64,000 bases of DNA from the NCBI RefSeq assembly GCF_038024065.1, contig NZ_CP150667.1, positions 1,426,001-1,490,000 on the forward strand, read 5' to 3'. The translations under genes and the position numbers were made by a program. The notes below the pieces were generated by a model, which made no database searches, was not told the DNA's origin, and saw nothing but the letters and a program-made list of their open reading frames with translations. Positions within the stretch are counted from its first letter, which is position 1. Each line of letters starts with the position of its first letter. Source of the DNA: Polaribacter sejongensis. Lineage in GTDB: Bacteria; Bacteroidota; Bacteroidia; Flavobacteriales; Flavobacteriaceae. Below, one piece after another: positions 1 to 8,181 of this stretch.

Positions 1-375
1 TCTAAAGAGGAGTTTGACAAAAACATAAAAGATTTATCGCCATCAGATGCGATTGCTTATTTAGAAAACAAATACTTAGAAATTGATTTCCTTTTTGGAA
101 GTAATTTAGGAATTCGAGAAAGTGATATTTTTGCTATCGAGAAAATAATTATGGAAAAGGAAAATGGAGATCAGTTACTTCCTTTTGGTAAAATGATTTT
201 GAAATTATACCCTTCATCTCCGCTAGGTGATTACTATATTGGTAAATTTTACGAAAGTAGTAAACAAATCAGTAAAGCAATTGTACATTATAAAATTGGT
301 TACGGAAAAATGGATCCTGCAGACCCAAATGCAGATAGATTTTATGAAAACATTTTAAGATTGGGAGGAAGGTAA
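1..375 (+). CDS. C-terminal part of a TPR-like protein (5' end outside window)
   Basis: The frame is open from the first base of the window and ends with TAA at 373-375, so this is the last 124 codons of a longer gene. The first in-window ATG (151) is internal and not the true start. The tail 'SPLGDYYIGKFYESSKQISKAIVHY' has the helix-turn-helix spacing of a tetratricopeptide-like hairpin. In Flavobacteriaceae similar tails are found on alpha/beta-hydrolase esterases, but no catalytic residue lies in the visible part, so the family is not settled. It is convergent with the cvfB-like gene across a hairpin. Confidence 0.6.
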   Translation, partial: SKEEFDKNIKDLSPSDAIAYLENKYLEIDFLFGSNLGIRESDIFAIEKIIMEKENGDQLLPFGKMILKLYPSSPLGDYYIGKFYESSKQISKAIVHYKIGYGKMDPADPNADRFYENILRLGGR

Positions 376-438
376 AAAAAACAGTTTTCAGTAGCAGTAC
401 CCAGTCAGTTTGACACTGCTGACTGCTACTGAAAACTG
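374..438 (-). terminator. Hairpin repeat acting as terminator of the menD/cvfB operon
   Basis: Arms CAGTTTTCAGTAGCAGT (382-398) and its exact complement (422-438) form a 17-bp perfect stem around a 23-nt loop. Read on the minus strand, the stem is followed directly by eight T (374-381), which is an intrinsic-terminator layout just after the cvfB-like stop at 446. On the plus strand the U tract is poor. The arm sequence recurs in degenerate form at 31354, 19446 and 50110, so this is also one copy of a dispersed repeat. Confidence 0.7.
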
Positions 439-445
439 CTTACTT

Positions 446-937
446 TTAAACAAGCTCTATTCTATCTTCTTTGATAAGAATTAGTTTTTGTCTGTATAAA
501 TTTCCAACAGCTTTTTTAAATGCCTTTTTACTCATTTTCATATGAAAACGAATAGAATCTGGAGAACTTTTATCAGTTAATAATAAAAAACCTTCTCTAC
601 TATCTTTTAGTTTTGTCAGTACTTTTTCTACATCAGAATCAATAACATTTCTAAAACCTTGTGGTCTTAAAGAAACATCTATTTTTCCGTCTTCACGAAT
701 TTGTTTCACATAACCAACAACCTCCATATTTTCTTCTAACTCCTGAAAAACTTCACTTCTAAAAAGTAAACCGTCAAATTCTTCATTAATTAAAACAGTA
801 TATCCTAAATTGGTTTCTGTCTCAATTACTAAACTGACCTTATCTCCTTCTTTCAAGTACATATCTACCTCTTCCGAGTTATCCTCACCATCTTGTAAAT
901 TCTCGTCTTCTTCGTATAAATCTTCTTGTAAACTCAT
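446..937 (-). CDS. Short CvfB-like S1/winged-helix RNA-binding protein
   Basis: A 163-residue protein with an acidic N-terminus (about residues 5-25, many E/D). A CvfB-type S1-like barrel follows (about 28-95, with 'VGYVKQIREDGKIDVSLRP' at its end). The C-terminus is a winged helix (about 100-163, 'FHMKMSKKAFKKAVGNLYRQ'). CvfB proteins of Firmicutes are near 280-300 residues, so this form lacks the N-terminal S1 copies. The C-terminal signature is well kept. The start ATG overlaps the menD stop (TAATG), which implies translational coupling. A role in RNA binding and gene regulation is inferred from the family. Confidence 0.75.
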   Translation of the reverse strand: MSLQEDLYEEDENLQDGEDNSEEVDMYLKEGDKVSLVIETETNLGYTVLINEEFDGLLFRSEVFQELEENMEVVGYVKQIREDGKIDVSLRPQGFRNVIDSDVEKVLTKLKDSREGFLLLTDKSSPDSIRFHMKMSKKAFKKAVGNLYRQKLILIKEDRIELV

Positions 938-2595
938 TATTGTATGTATTTAAAATATGCTGATAAAATTAAATCATTTTCTTCACTTGGAGTGAAAATT
1001 TCTAATATTTTTGGTTTTTCTGATGTTTCATAAAAACCTTGTAATTGTGCCGTTACTGTTTCGATAGAATCTGCCTTTAAATAATCTAACTCGTACATTT
1101 TACACAAATGTTCTGCAGTTAAAGTATGCGGAGTTTCAAAATACCTCGCAGCATTGGTAGTTCCTGGTCCTGGAATAATTTTAAAAATTCCGCCACCAGC
1201 ATTGTTGATTAATATAATTCTAAAATTCTTTGGAATATTCGTATTCCATAAAGCATTACTATCATAGAAAAAACTAATATCTCCCGTAATAAAAACCGTC
1301 TGATTTTTATTTGCAAAAGCAGCTCCAATTGCGGTAGACGTACTTCCGTCAATTCCGCTTGTACCTCTATTGCAAAAAACTGTATTTGTTTTATCAATAG
1401 AAAATAATTGTGCGTATCTAATTATAGAACTGTTACTAATTTGTAACTGACTATTAGTAGGAACACTCTCTACAACTTGCTCAAAAACTTTAAAATCTGA
1501 ATGTGTTGCTCTTGATAAATATTCTTGATGTTTTATGCGTTTTTCATCACGAATTTTCAACCATTTTTGTTGATAGTTACTTTCCTTTTTTATTATTGTT
1601 CTATTAAATTTCGAAAAGAAATCTAATGGTTTAATTTGTATAAATTCTGATAAACAAAAAAACGTATTTACCGCTTTCTTTTCATCAATATTCCAATGCT
1701 GTTTTGGTGGATATTTTCTTAAAAACTGTTTAATTTTCTTAGAAACAATCATGCCTCCAAAAGTAATTAGCACTTCTGGTTTTAAATCTTCAAACTGCTT
1801 ATCATCCAAAGAAAAAATTAACTGATCTATAGAATTAACAGATTTTTCTTGATGTAAATTAGAAGTTGTTTCTGTTAAAATTAAAACAGATTCATCCTCT
1901 GCATACAAATCCATTAATTTATGTAAATCGGCATCAGGATAATTAACCCCAACAAGAATCATTTTCTTTTCTGCTGTATTCCATATTTTTGACAAATTAC
2001 CATAATCAATATGAGAATTATCTAAAGAACTTAAAGATATATGCGGAAAATTAAAAGTTTGCATTTCCTCTACCGTTTCATACAAAGGTTCATCAAACGG
2101 AACGTTTATATGCACAGGTCCTTTTTGCGAAACTGCTATTTGCAAAGCTTCTCCTATTAACTGAGAATTACGTGTTTTAAACTTCTCGTTTTCAATTAAA
2201 TTGGCAGCGAACAAAATATGATTATCAAACACATTTTCTTGACGAATCGTTTGTCCGTCTCCAATATCAATTAAATGTTTTGGTCTGTCTGCAGAAATTA
2301 CAACCAACGGAATATTGCTGTAAAAAGCTTCTGCAATTGCCGGATAATAATTTAACAACGCAGAACCAGATGTACATATAATGGCAACCGGTTTCTGAGT
2401 TTGTTGTGCAATACCTAATGCAAAAAAAGCAGCACAACGCTCATCTACAACACTTAATGCATTTATTTCTGGATGATTAGAAAAACCAACCGTTAAAGGA
2501 GCATTTCTAGATCCTGGAGAAATAACAACCGTATCAATATTAAATTGACTACATGCTGAAATTACAATTTGTGCGAGTTCTTTTTTAGGGTACAT
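937..2595 (-). CDS. menD: 2-succinyl-5-enolpyruvyl-6-hydroxy-3-cyclohexene-1-carboxylate synthase
   Basis: ThDP-dependent enzyme of menaquinone synthesis that joins isochorismate and 2-oxoglutarate with loss of CO2. The 552 residues match the family length. The N-terminal pyrimidine-binding domain shows 'VISPGSRNAPLTVGF' and 'DERCAAFFALGIAQQ'. The C-terminal diphosphate/Mg domain shows 'GTSGIDGSTSTAIGAA' followed by 'ITGDISFFYDSNALW'. It is first in a two-gene operon with the cvfB-like gene (stop/start overlap at 937). A -7 box lies 14 bases upstream. Its presence implies respiration with menaquinone by the classical Men pathway. Confidence 0.95.
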   Translation of the reverse strand: MYPKKELAQIVISACSQFNIDTVVISPGSRNAPLTVGFSNHPEINALSVVDERCAAFFALGIAQQTQKPVAIICTSGSALLNYYPAIAEAFYSNIPLVVISADRPKHLIDIGDGQTIRQENVFDNHILFAANLIENEKFKTRNSQLIGEALQIAVSQKGPVHINVPFDEPLYETVEEMQTFNFPHISLSSLDNSHIDYGNLSKIWNTAEKKMILVGVNYPDADLHKLMDLYAEDESVLILTETTSNLHQEKSVNSIDQLIFSLDDKQFEDLKPEVLITFGGMIVSKKIKQFLRKYPPKQHWNIDEKKAVNTFFCLSEFIQIKPLDFFSKFNRTIIKKESNYQQKWLKIRDEKRIKHQEYLSRATHSDFKVFEQVVESVPTNSQLQISNSSIIRYAQLFSIDKTNTVFCNRGTSGIDGSTSTAIGAAFANKNQTVFITGDISFFYDSNALWNTNIPKNFRIILINNAGGGIFKIIPGPGTTNAARYFETPHTLTAEHLCKMYELDYLKADSIETVTAQLQGFYETSEKPKILEIFTPSEENDLILSAYFKYIQ

Positions 2596-2608
2596 TTTTT
2601 TTCAGTAA

Positions 2609-2616
2609 CAAAGTTA
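2609..2616 (-). promoter_or_regulatory. -7 promoter element (TAACTTTG) for menD
   Basis: Minus-strand TAACTTTG matches the Bacteroidota -7 consensus TAnnTTTG and sits 14 bases before the menD ATG. A TTTG lies 17 bases upstream (2634-2637, minus), slightly closer than the usual 19-21 spacing. The element is part of a repeated 'actttgtaac' pattern, so its promoter role is not certain. Confidence 0.5.
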
Positions 2617-2713
2617 CAAAGCTAAATTAGTTGCAAAGTTAAGCCTTATATTTATACAAACAGAAAGCCGCAAACTTTCAATTTTAACTTTGAAACTTTG
2701 CGACTTTGTAACT
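2612..2713. repeat. Inverted repeat with AGTTACAAAG arms
   Basis: AGTTACAAAG (2612-2621) is exactly complementary to CTTTGTAACT (2704-2713). Further degenerate copies of CAAAGTT/AACTTTG lie between them. The structure fills the gap between menD and the transaldolase gene. A faint relative ('gcaaagttgttag ... ttagcaacttt') lies after ruvX near 18083-18135. Confidence 0.5.
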
Positions 2714-2723
2714 ATTTTTAAAA

Positions 2724-3377
2724 CTAGTTTCCTTTTTTGTAATCTGCTAAAAATGTAGCCAAACCACTATCTGTTAAAGGGTGTTTTAACAAACCTTCAA
2801 TAGCGCTTAAAGGTCCAGTCATAACGTCAGATCCTAATTTTGCACAGTTAATAATATGCATTGTATTACGTACAGAAGCTGCTAAAATTTGAGTTTCGAA
2901 ACCGTAATTGTCATAAATTAAACGAATTTCTTTAATCAAGTTCATTCCGTCTGTAGAAATATCGTCTAAACGACCAATAAACGGAGAAACATACGTTGCT
3001 CCTGCTTTAGCAGCCAATAAAGCCTGACCTGCAGAAAACACTAACGTTACGTTTGTTTTAATCCCTTTAGAAGAAAAATATTTACACGCTTTTACACCGT
3101 CTTTAATCATTGGTAATTTCACAACAATCTGAGGATTTAAAGCAGCCAAAGCTTCACCTTCTTTTACCATTCCGTCAAAATCTGTAGAAATAACTTCTGC
3201 AGAAACATCACCTTCTACCAACTCACAAATCTCTTTGTAATGGTTAATGATGTTTACTTCGCCAGTAATACCTTCTTTAGCCATTAAAGATGGGTTTGTA
3301 GTAACTCCGTCTAAAATACCTAAAGCTTGCGCTTCTTTAATTTGCTCTAAATTTGCAGTATCAATAAAAAATTTCAT
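2724..3377 (-). CDS. Transaldolase, small (TalC/FSA-like) type
   Basis: A 217-residue class I aldolase of the short transaldolase / fructose-6-phosphate aldolase subfamily, which transfers dihydroxyacetone units in the pentose phosphate pathway. N-terminal 'FIDTANLEQIKEA' and 'GVTTNPSLMAKEG' are the family signature. The Schiff-base lysine is in 'QIVVKLPMIKDG' (about residue 85). 'NVTLVFSAGQALLAAKAGA' and 'SPFIGRLDD' follow. Length fits the short type rather than the 310-residue TalB type. Transaldolase versus F6P aldolase activity cannot be decided here. It is transcribed alone. Confidence 0.92.
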   Translation of the reverse strand: MKFFIDTANLEQIKEAQALGILDGVTTNPSLMAKEGITGEVNIINHYKEICELVEGDVSAEVISTDFDGMVKEGEALAALNPQIVVKLPMIKDGVKACKYFSSKGIKTNVTLVFSAGQALLAAKAGATYVSPFIGRLDDISTDGMNLIKEIRLIYDNYGFETQILAASVRNTMHIINCAKLGSDVMTGPLSAIEGLLKHPLTDSGLATFLADYKKGN

Positions 3378-3410
3378 TTGTATATATTTAGTTGTAATTG
3401 TTCTTAATAA

Positions 3411-3434
3411 TTGTCATCTCGAGCGGAGTCGAGA
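3411..3434. repeat. Dispersed CGAGCGGAGTCGAG repeat
   Basis: 'gtcatctcgagcggagtcgaga' contains the imperfect palindrome CTCGA/TCGAG. The same core recurs at 48816 (inverted), 60902 and 63609-63654 (as an inverted pair). All copies are intergenic. Confidence 0.6.
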
Positions 3435-3608
3435 GGTTTGGGGCGTTCGAGCAGGCTTTACGCACTCGCTTTTTTTGTTAAAAAACAAAAAAGAGCTCAA
3501 ACAATTGCTTCAATCCCTAACGCAAAGATAGTTACTTGTTTATAAAATTAAGAATTGAAATAAAACTATTTACTTACTATTTATAAACATTAAAAAACCA
3601 TCGTAAAA

Positions 3609-4412
3609 CTATAATTTATAATGGTTCATTAAAATCTTTTCATACATTCTATCTGGTAAAATTCGCTTTAAAACAATAGAGAATTTTTCCATAAAACCAC
3701 CTACTTTATAATGAATCTTAGGGTTCTTATTTTCTATAATCTTATGTACAGCCTTTGCCATTTCTATCGGATCCATTCCTCCACTTACATGCGCGTCCAT
3801 CAAATTTAAATTCATTTGATAATTCTCTTTATAAGCAGAATCATCAAAAACCGGTGTATGATATCTTCCTGCAGCAATATTGGTTGCAAAATCTCCAGGT
3901 GCAACACAAGCTACTTTAATTCCGAATGGTTTTACTTCCATACTTGTTGCTTCCGTTATGGTTTCTAAAGCACCTTTTGTCGCAGAATATAATCCCCTAA
4001 AAGGTAAACCCATATAACCAGCAATAGAAGTTACATTTATAATAGTTCCTGATTTCTGTTTTCGCATTTGTGGTAAAACAGCTTTCATTACATCTACAGC
4101 ACCAAAAAGATTGGTGTTAAAAACAGCTCTCATTTCATCAGTCGGCGTATCTTCAATTGGCCCCGTAATTCCCATTCCTGCATTGTTTACCAAAACATCT
4201 AACTTTCCTTCTTTTTCAATAATAAAGTCGATAGCTGCATTAATGGTATCAACCTTTAAAACATCCAAAGCAATCAATTCAAAAGAAAAATTAGCTGTGT
4301 TTTTAGGATTTCTACTTGTACCATATACTTTATATCCTTTTTTAGATAAAAAAGTAGCAACAGATTTTCCTATTCCAGAAGAAGCTCCGGTAATTAATAC
4401 GACTTTATACAT
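3609..4412 (-). CDS. Short-chain dehydrogenase/reductase
   Basis: Classical SDR of 267 residues. The cofactor loop is TGASSGIG (8-15), the NNAG motif is at 76-79, and the catalytic set is S129, Y142 and K146 (in 'YSATKGALE'). An arginine after the second strand ('GTSRNPKN') suggests NADP(H) preference, from general SDR knowledge. The C-terminal extension ('KVGGFMEKFSIVLKRILPDRMYEKIL') is basic and may touch the membrane, as in many SDRs acting on lipophilic substrates. The substrate cannot be told. It is monocistronic, and the SRP RNA gene lies upstream on the same strand. Confidence 0.88.
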   Translation of the reverse strand: MYKVVLITGASSGIGKSVATFLSKKGYKVYGTSRNPKNTANFSFELIALDVLKVDTINAAIDFIIEKEGKLDVLVNNAGMGITGPIEDTPTDEMRAVFNTNLFGAVDVMKAVLPQMRKQKSGTIINVTSIAGYMGLPFRGLYSATKGALETITEATSMEVKPFGIKVACVAPGDFATNIAAGRYHTPVFDDSAYKENYQMNLNLMDAHVSGGMDPIEMAKAVHKIIENKNPKIHYKVGGFMEKFSIVLKRILPDRMYEKILMNHYKL

Positions 4413-4557
4413 GAGTTTATAAAAATATTAAATGATTCAAAGATTAAAATTCAGCAATAAACTTTTAATCGTTTAATTTTTGAATTCTTCAATAGAACTG
4501 CAAATATCTTAAAACTAAATGTAGAAAACTAAAAAGGAGAAAGTTAATAACTGCTCT

Positions 4558-4589
4558 AAAAAGAAAAAATTCTGAAGAAGTTCAGAATT
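4558..4589 (-). terminator. Terminator downstream of SRP RNA
   Basis: AATTCTGAA (4568-4576) and TTCAGAATT (4581-4589) form a perfect 9-bp hairpin with a GAAG loop. On the minus strand it is followed by a T-rich run (TTTTTTCTT). It lies 15 bases past the 3' end of the SRP RNA and would stop its transcription. Confidence 0.7.
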
Positions 4590-4603
4590 AAATTATAGGA
4601 AAT

Positions 4604-4704
4604 AAAAAATGGCAAGCTACCTACATCACACCGCTACAACCTAATACCTTTGCTGCGTTCCCGCCCTGGAGGATTCAAAGGGAGCTAGTTGTGTAGGACT
4701 TGCC
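4604..4704 (-). ncRNA. ffs: Signal recognition particle RNA (4.5S, small bacterial type)
   Basis: The minus strand carries the SRP apical-loop motif ('CCAGGGCGGGAACGCAGCA', about 4643-4661), equivalent to the GGAA loop and asymmetric AGCA bulge that bind Ffh. The ends pair with each other: CTTGCC at 4699-4704 with GGCAAG at 4611-4616, continued by GTGTAGG opposite CCTACATCAC. The size of about 100 nt fits the small SRP RNA without Alu domain. A run of T follows the 3' end (4604-4609). End positions are estimates from pairing and promoter spacing. Confidence 0.92.
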
Positions 4705-4708
4705 GGGG

Positions 4709-4738
4709 CAAATTTACACGCTTTTTTCATATTGGCAA
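4709..4738 (-). promoter_or_regulatory. Promoter of the SRP RNA gene (TTG-N19-TAAATTTG)
   Basis: On the minus strand TTG (4736-4738) and TAAATTTG (4709-4716) are exactly 19 bases apart, matching the Bacteroidota -33/-7 promoter consensus. Transcription would start near 4702-4704, where the first SRP stem begins. This is one of the two best promoters in the window. Confidence 0.8.
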
Positions 4739-4850
4739 TAAAAAAAGTGTAAATTTTATGTAACATTTTCAACACTCTGAATACTAATGAATTGTTGTGA
4801 TAGTAAACAAACTTTTATAAATAATTAAAAACTATCATCAATGAAAACAA

Positions 4851-4858
4851 TATATTTG
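4851..4858 (+). promoter_or_regulatory. -7 element (TATATTTG) for DUF4199 gene
   Basis: TATATTTG matches TAnnTTTG, 22 bases before the ATG at 4881. No clear TTG stands at the -33 position. Confidence 0.55.
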
Positions 4859-4880
4859 TATAACTAACTAAATTAAAAAA

Positions 4881-5402
4881 ATGGAAGATCAAGCAAACAG
4901 TAAAAGTCTAATTGTAAATTATGGTGTTATTTTAGCAGTTGCTGGAATATTATTGAGTGTTATTACCTACGCAATGGGTGAACACCTTAAACCACATTGG
5001 TCAATTTCAGTTATATCTATTGGTTTAACCACAGCTTTAGTTGTTTTAGGTATAAAAAAATATAAAGAAATTAATAATGGTTTTATCTCTTGGGGACAAG
5101 GTGTTAAAATTGGTGTTGGTATTTGTATACTTTCTGCATTAATTACAGCCATTTATCAATATATTTTTATGACTGTTATAGAGCCTGACTTTATGCAACA
5201 AGCTATGGAAATTCAAAATCAAGCATATTTAGATGGAGGAATGACAGAAGCGCAAATTGAAGGCGCTAATGAAATAGCTCAGAAATTTCAATCTCCAGGT
5301 ATTATAGCTGCTATTTCAATTATTGGTGCTGCAATATTAGGTTTTATTATTTCTGCAATTGCTTCTGCAATCATGAAAAAAACGGAAGAGGAAACATACT
5401 AA
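4881..5402 (+). CDS. DUF4199 family membrane protein
   Basis: A 173-residue integral membrane protein with four hydrophobic segments (about 12-30, 42-58, 74-98 and 138-163) and a hydrophilic loop (about 104-135) rich in Q, E and A. Layout and sequence ('YGVILAVAGILLSVITYA', 'ISWGQGVKIG') fit DUF4199, a Bacteroidota family of unknown function. In Flavobacteriia it commonly stands directly before a DPM1-like glycosyltransferase, as here (gap about 60 bases). A shared role in cell-envelope lipid glycosylation is only a context inference. Confidence 0.82.
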   Translation: MEDQANSKSLIVNYGVILAVAGILLSVITYAMGEHLKPHWSISVISIGLTTALVVLGIKKYKEINNGFISWGQGVKIGVGICILSALITAIYQYIFMTVIEPDFMQQAMEIQNQAYLDGGMTEAQIEGANEIAQKFQSPGIIAAISIIGAAILGFIISAIASAIMKKTEEETY

Positions 5403-5466
5403 ATTTTAATATTTAAGGTTTTCATACAAACTAAACTTTGAATTATAAATATTGAATAGAACAAAC

Positions 5467-6423
5467 ATGGATATTTCGGTAGTAATACCACTTCTTAACG
5501 AAGATGAATCTTTACAAGAATTATACGATTGGATTGCAAAAGTTATGCAATCCAATCGTTATTTATATGAAATCATTTTTATTGATGATGGTAGTACAGA
5601 TAATTCGTGGAATGTAATTGAAAAATTATCCGCTGCACATACCGAGGTAAAAGGAATACGATTTCAAAGGAACTTCGGAAAATCGCAAGCTTTAGATGCT
5701 GGTTTCGACATGGCAAAAGGAGCTGTTGTAATTACCATGGACGCAGATTTACAAGACAATCCAGATGAAATTCCTGAATTATACGATTTAATTATTAAAG
5801 AAGATTTCGACCTAATTTCTGGTTGGAAAAAGAAACGTTATGACAACGTTATTACAAAAAACATTCCTTCAAAATTATTTAACGCTGCAGCCAGAAAAAC
5901 ATCTGGTTTAAAACTAAACGATTTTAACTGCGGACTAAAAGCCTACAAAAACGAGGTTATAAAAGCAGTAAAAGTAAGCGGAGAAATGCACCGATACATT
6001 CCCGTTTTAGCAAAAAACGAAGGCTATACTAAAATAGGAGAAAAAGTAGTACAACACCAAGCAAGAAAATACGGAGAAACTAAATTTGGAATGGACCGTT
6101 TTGTAAATGGTTTTTTAGATTTAATTACCATTTCTTTTTTATCAAAATTCGGTAAAAGACCCATGCACATTTTTGGTCTTTGGGGAACTTTAATGTTCTT
6201 ATTTGGAACAACATCTGCATTTTATATTGGCGCTTACAAGCTTTACAAACTTTTTAACGGCATTAAAACAATTTTAATTACAGATAATCCTTGGTTCTAT
6301 ATAGCATTAACTTCTATGATATTAGGAACACTATTATTTTTAGCAGGATTTATTGGAGAACTCATTATAAAAACAAAAAGTAACGAAAAACACTATACAA
6401 TTAAAGAAAAACTCAATTTCTAA
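5467..6423 (+). CDS. DPM1-like family 2 glycosyltransferase with membrane anchor
   Basis: A GT-A glycosyltransferase, probably using a polyprenyl-phosphate acceptor. 'ISVVIPLLNEDESLQELYDWI' opens the fold, and the metal site is in 'VITMDADLQDNPDEIPEL'. Two C-terminal transmembrane helices (about 235-258 and 272-300) fit the DPM1/GtrB/ArnC group. I chose the ATG at 5467 rather than the in-frame TTG at 5452, because family members start immediately before the first strand (MDISVVIP). It is probably cotranscribed with the DUF4199 gene. The sugar transferred is unknown. Confidence 0.87.
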   Translation: MDISVVIPLLNEDESLQELYDWIAKVMQSNRYLYEIIFIDDGSTDNSWNVIEKLSAAHTEVKGIRFQRNFGKSQALDAGFDMAKGAVVITMDADLQDNPDEIPELYDLIIKEDFDLISGWKKKRYDNVITKNIPSKLFNAAARKTSGLKLNDFNCGLKAYKNEVIKAVKVSGEMHRYIPVLAKNEGYTKIGEKVVQHQARKYGETKFGMDRFVNGFLDLITISFLSKFGKRPMHIFGLWGTLMFLFGTTSAFYIGAYKLYKLFNGIKTILITDNPWFYIALTSMILGTLLFLAGFIGELIIKTKSNEKHYTIKEKLNF

Positions 6424-6427
6424 ATAG

Positions 6428-6435
6428 TATATTTG
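6428..6435 (+). promoter_or_regulatory. -7 element (TATATTTG) for the phospho-sugar mutase
   Basis: TATATTTG matches the TAnnTTTG box, six bases after the glycosyltransferase stop and 30 bases before the mutase ATG. Confidence 0.55.
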
Positions 6436-6465
6436 TATTTCAACTAAGCAACATAACTTTAAACG

Positions 6466-8181
6466 ATGGATAATATTTTAGACAAAGCAAAACAATGGTT
6501 AACAGCTACTTTTGATGCTGAAACTCAAACTGAAATTCAAGAATTAATTAACAATAATCCTGATGCTTTAGCAGACAGATTCTACAAAGACATGGAATTT
6601 GGAACTGGAGGAATGCGTGGAGTTATGGGTGCTGGAACCAACCGAATTAATAAATATACATTAGGTAGAGCAACTCAAGGTTTGTCTAATTATTTAATAG
6701 AAAACGTAAAAAAAGAACAATTAAGCGTAGTAATAGCATACGATTGTAGACATAATAGTAAAAAGTTTGCCAAAGTAGTAGCAGATGTTTTATCTGCAAA
6801 TAATATAAAAGTATTTCTTTTTGAAGATTTACGCGCAACTCCAGAATTATCTTTTGCTGTACGTCATTTAGGATGTGATGCAGGTATTGTATTAACAGCT
6901 TCTCACAACCCGCCAGAATATAACGGCTACAAAGTATATTGGGCAGATGGTGGACAAATTGTTCCTCCGCATGATGGTGGAATTATTGGAAACGTAAATG
7001 CTCTAGATTTTTCTGAAATTAAATTTGATGCAAACGAAGCTTTAATTGAAGTAATTGGTAAAGAAGTAGATGACGCTTTTATTGATGCTTCTGTTAAAAA
7101 CGGAACTTTATCTGATAAAGTAGATCGCAAAAATTTAAAAATTGTTTTTACATCTTTACACGGAACTTCTATTGTTTCTGTACCTGATGCATTGGCAAAA
7201 GCAGGTTATACGGATGTTCATATTGTTGAAGAACAAAGAGAACCAGATGGAGATTTCCCAACAGTAAAATCTCCAAACCCAGAAGAGCCAGAAGCTTTAA
7301 AGATGGCAACTGACTTAGCGAACAAAGTTGGTGCAGATATTGTTATTGGTACCGATCCAGATTGCGACAGATTAGGTGTAGCTATTAGAGATACAGACGG
7401 AAACATGAAATTAATGAATGGGAACCAAACAATGGTTGTTATGACTGAATTCTTGTTAAAGAAGTGGAAAGAAGAAGGGAAAATGAATGGAAAACAATTT
7501 GTAGGATCAACAATTGTTTCTACTGAATTGGTGAATGATGTTGCTGCAAGTTATGGTGTTGAGACTAAAGTTGGTTTAACCGGTTTTAAATGGATCGCTA
7601 AAATGGTTAGAGATTTTCCTGAGCTAGACTTTATTGGTGGTGGAGAAGAAAGTTTTGGATACATGGTTGGTGGTTTTGTAAGAGATAAAGATGCAGTAAC
7701 TGCAACACTTTTAGCTTGTGAAGTTGCTGCGTATGCTAAACAAAGCGGAAGTTCTTTCTATGAAGAATTATTAGCTATTTATGTTAAAAACAACTTCTAT
7801 AAAGAGCATTTAATTTCAATTACTAAAAAAGGAATGGATGGGGCTGCAGAAATTCAGCAAATGTTAAGCGATATGCGTAACAATCCATTGACTGAAATTG
7901 ATGGTGAAAAAGTAGAGTCTCTTTCTGATTATGACGCATCAACTAGAAAAAACTTAATAACTGGCGAAGTAACAAACATCGATTTACCAAAATCTAATGT
8001 TTTAATTTATCAAACAGAGTCTGGTACAAGAATTGCAGCGAGACCAAGTGGAACAGAACCAAAAATAAAGTTTTACTTTAGTGTGAACACATCTTTAGAT
8101 ACTAAAGAAAACGCTACTTCTGTAGAAGCTGCTTTAGATGCAAAAATTCAAAGAATTATTAAAGAAATGAAATTGAATTAA
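6466..8181 (+). CDS. Phosphoglucomutase / phosphomannomutase family enzyme
   Basis: Alpha-D-phosphohexomutase of 571 residues, the long PgcA-like type, which interconverts hexose-1- and 6-phosphates. The N-terminus has 'GTGGMRGVMGAGTNRINKY'. The phosphoserine loop is 'TASHNPPEYNGYK' (about 146-158). The metal loop is 'GTDPDCDRLGVA' (about 299-310), the sugar-binding loop is 'GGGEESFGYM' and the phosphate-binding loop is 'RPSGTEPKIKFY'. All four active-site segments are intact. It likely supplies sugar-1-phosphates for polysaccharide synthesis. Its stop overlaps the start of the ABC exporter. Confidence 0.93.
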   Translation: MDNILDKAKQWLTATFDAETQTEIQELINNNPDALADRFYKDMEFGTGGMRGVMGAGTNRINKYTLGRATQGLSNYLIENVKKEQLSVVIAYDCRHNSKKFAKVVADVLSANNIKVFLFEDLRATPELSFAVRHLGCDAGIVLTASHNPPEYNGYKVYWADGGQIVPPHDGGIIGNVNALDFSEIKFDANEALIEVIGKEVDDAFIDASVKNGTLSDKVDRKNLKIVFTSLHGTSIVSVPDALAKAGYTDVHIVEEQREPDGDFPTVKSPNPEEPEALKMATDLANKVGADIVIGTDPDCDRLGVAIRDTDGNMKLMNGNQTMVVMTEFLLKKWKEEGKMNGKQFVGSTIVSTELVNDVAASYGVETKVGLTGFKWIAKMVRDFPELDFIGGGEESFGYMVGGFVRDKDAVTATLLACEVAAYAKQSGSSFYEELLAIYVKNNFYKEHLISITKKGMDGAAEIQQMLSDMRNNPLTEIDGEKVESLSDYDASTRKNLITGEVTNIDLPKSNVLIYQTESGTRIAARPSGTEPKIKFYFSVNTSLDTKENATSVEAALDAKIQRIIKEMKLN

